Shown here: positions 52,001 through 55,000 of the stretch, one piece after another
Position numbering within the stretch: the first letter of the stretch is position 1
How the letters are laid out: each line of letters opens with the position of its first letter
NCBI RefSeq assembly: GCF_963855985.1
Contig: NC_087107.1
Location: 2,914,001 to 2,978,000 of the forward strand
Length of the DNA: 64,000 nt
Reading direction: 5' to 3'
From: Ostrinia nubilalis
Taxonomy: Eukaryota; Arthropoda; Insecta; Lepidoptera; Crambidae
Notes under the pieces: model-generated
The model's database searches: none
What the model was told of the DNA's origin: nothing
The model's input: only the letters and a program-made list of their open reading frames with translations
Made by a program: the position numbers and the translations under genes

Positions 52001-55000
52001 TCTACTGTGCGCACGCACAGGGAAGTGTCCCTATGCGTCGCCGGAGTCTCCATTATCCAAGATGGAACTGGCGTGGAGTGCCGTGCCGCTCGCGCCGCAC
52101 CCTCCGCCGCACCAGCCCTTCCACATCCCGCCGCAGGAGAGGTGAGACAAGTGTCTACTGTGCGCACGCACAGGGAAGTGTCCCTATGCGTCGCCGGAGT
52201 CTCCATTATCCAAGATGGAACTGGCGTGGAGTGCCGTGCCGCTCGCGCCGCACCCTCCGCCGCACCAGCCCTTCCACATCCCGCCGCAGGAGAGGTGAGA
52301 CAAGTGTCTACTGTGCGCACGCACAGGGAAGTGTCCCTATGCGTCGCCGGAGTCTCCGCTATCAAAGATGGAACTCGCGTGGAGTGCCGTGCCGCTCGCG
52401 CCGCACCCACCGCCGCACCAGCCCTTCCACATCCCGCCGCAGGAGAGGTGAGACAAGTGTCTACTGTGCGCACGCACAGGGAAGTGTCCCTATGCGTCGC
52501 CGGAGTCTCCGCTGTCAAAGATGGAACTCGCGTGGAGCGCCGCATCCACCGCCGCACAAGCCCTTCCACATCCCGCCGCAGGAGAGGTGAGACAAGTGTC
52601 TACTGTGCGCACGCACAGGGAAGTGTCCCTATGCGTCGCCGGAGTCTCCATTATCCAAGATGGAACTGGCGTGGAGTGCCGTGCCGCTCGCGCCGCACCC
52701 TCCGCCGCACCAGCCCTTCCACATCCCGCCGCAGGAGAGGTGAGACAAGTGTCTACTGTGCGCACGCACAGGGAAGTGTCCCTATGCGTCGCCGGAGTCT
52801 CCATTATCCAAGATGGAACTGGCGTGGAGTGCCGTGCCGCTCGCGCCGCACCCTCCGCCGCACCAGCCCTTCCACATCCCGCCGCAGGAGAGGTGAGACA
52901 AGTGTCTACTGTGCGCACGCACAGGGAAGTGTCCCTATGCGTCGCCGGAGTCTCCATTATCCAAGATGGAACTGGCGTGGAGTGCCGTGCCGCTCGCGCC
53001 GCACCCTCCGCCGCACCAGCCCTTCCACATCCCGCCGCAGGAGAGGTGAGACAAGTGTCTACTGTGCGCACGCACAGGGAAGTGTCCCTATGCGTCGCCG
53101 GAGTCTCCATTATCCAAGATAGAACTGGCGTGGAGTGCCGTGCCGCTCGCGCCGCACCCTCCGCCGCACCAGCCCTTCCACATCCCGCCGCAGGAGAGGT
53201 GAGACAAGTGTCTACTGTGCGCACGCACAGGGAAGTGTCCCTATGCGTCGCCGGAGTCTCCATTATCCAAGATGGAACTGGCGTGGAGTGCCGTGCCGCT
53301 CGCGCCGCACCCTCCGCCGCACCAGCCCTTCCACATCCCGCCGCAGGAGAGGTGAGACAAGTGTCTACTGTGCGCACGCACAGGGAAGTGTCCCTATGCG
53401 TCGCCGGAGTCTCCATTATCCAAGATGGAACTGGCGTGGAGTGCCGTGCCGCTCGCGCCGCACCCTCCGCCGCACCAGCCCTTCCACATCCCGCCGCAGG
53501 AGAGGTGAGACAAGTGTCTACTGTGCGCACGCACAGGGAAGTGTCCCTATGCGTCGCCGGAGTCTCCATTATCCAAGATGGAACTGGCGTGGAGTGCCGT
53601 GCCGCTCGCGCCGCACCCTCCGCCGCACCAGCCCTTCCACATCCCGCCGCAGGAGAGGTGAGACAAGTGTCTACTGTGCGCACGCACAGGGAAGTGTCCC
53701 TATGCGTCGCCGGAGTCTCCATTATCCAAGATGGAACTGGCGTGGAGTGCCGTGCCGCTCGCGCCGCACCCTCCGCCGCACCAGCCCTTCCACATCCCGC
53801 CGCAGGAGAGGTGAGACAAGTGTCTACTGTGCGCACGCACAGGGAAGTGTCCCTATGCGTCGCCGGAGTCTCCATTATCCAAGATGGAACTGGCGTGGAG
53901 TGCCGTGCCGCTCGCGCCGCACCCTCCGCCGCACCAGCCCTTCCACATCCCGCCGCAGGAGAGGTGAGACAAGTGTCTACTGTGCGCACGCACAGGGAAG
54001 TGTCCCTATGCGTCGCCGGAGTCTCCATTATCCAAGATGGAACTGGCGTGGAGTGCCGTGCCGCTCGCGCCGCACCCTCCGCCGCACCAGCCCTTCCACA
54101 TCCCGCCGCAGGAGAGGTGAGACAAGTGTCTACTGTGCGCACGCACAGGGAAGTGTCCCTATGCGTCGCCGGAGTCTCCATTATCCAAGATGGAACTGGC
54201 GTGGAGTGCCGTGCCGCTCGCGCCGCACCCTCCGCCGCACCAGCCCTTCCACATCCCGCCGCAGGAGAGGTGAGACAAGTGTCTACTGTGCGCACGCACA
54301 GGGAAGTGTCCCTATGCGTCGCCGGAGTCTCCATTATCCAAGATGGAACTGGCGTGGAGTGCCGTGCCGCTCGCGCCGCACCCTCCGCCGCACCAGCCCT
54401 TCCACATCCCGCCGCAGGAGAGGTGAGACAAGTGTCTACTGTGCGCACGCACAGGGAAGTGTCCCTATGCGTCGCCGGAGTCTCCATTATCCAAGATGGA
54501 ACTGGCGTGGAGTGCCGTGCCGCTCGCGCCGCACCCTCCGCCGCACCAGCCCTTCCACATCCCGCCGCAGGAGAGGTGAGACAAGTGTCTACTGTGCGCA
54601 CGCACAGGGAAGTGTCCCTATGCGTCGCCGGAGTCTCCGCTATCAAAGATGGAACTCGCGTGGAGTGCCGTGCCGCTCGCGCCGCACCCTCCGCCGCACC
54701 AGCCCTTCCACATCCCGCCGCAGGAGAGGTGAGACAAGTGTCTACTGTGCGCACGCACAGGGAAGTGTCCCTATGCGTCGCCGGAGTCTCCATTATCCAA
54801 GATGGAACTGGCGTGGAGTGCCGTGCCGCTCGCGCCGCACCCTCCGCCGCACCAGCCCTTCCACATCCCGCCGCAGGAGAGGTGAGACAAGTGTCTACTG
54901 TGCGCACGCACAGGGAAGTGTCCCTATGCGTCGCCGGAGTCTCCGCTATCAAAGATGGAACTCGCGTGGAGTGCCGTGCCGCTCGCGCCGCACCCTCCGC

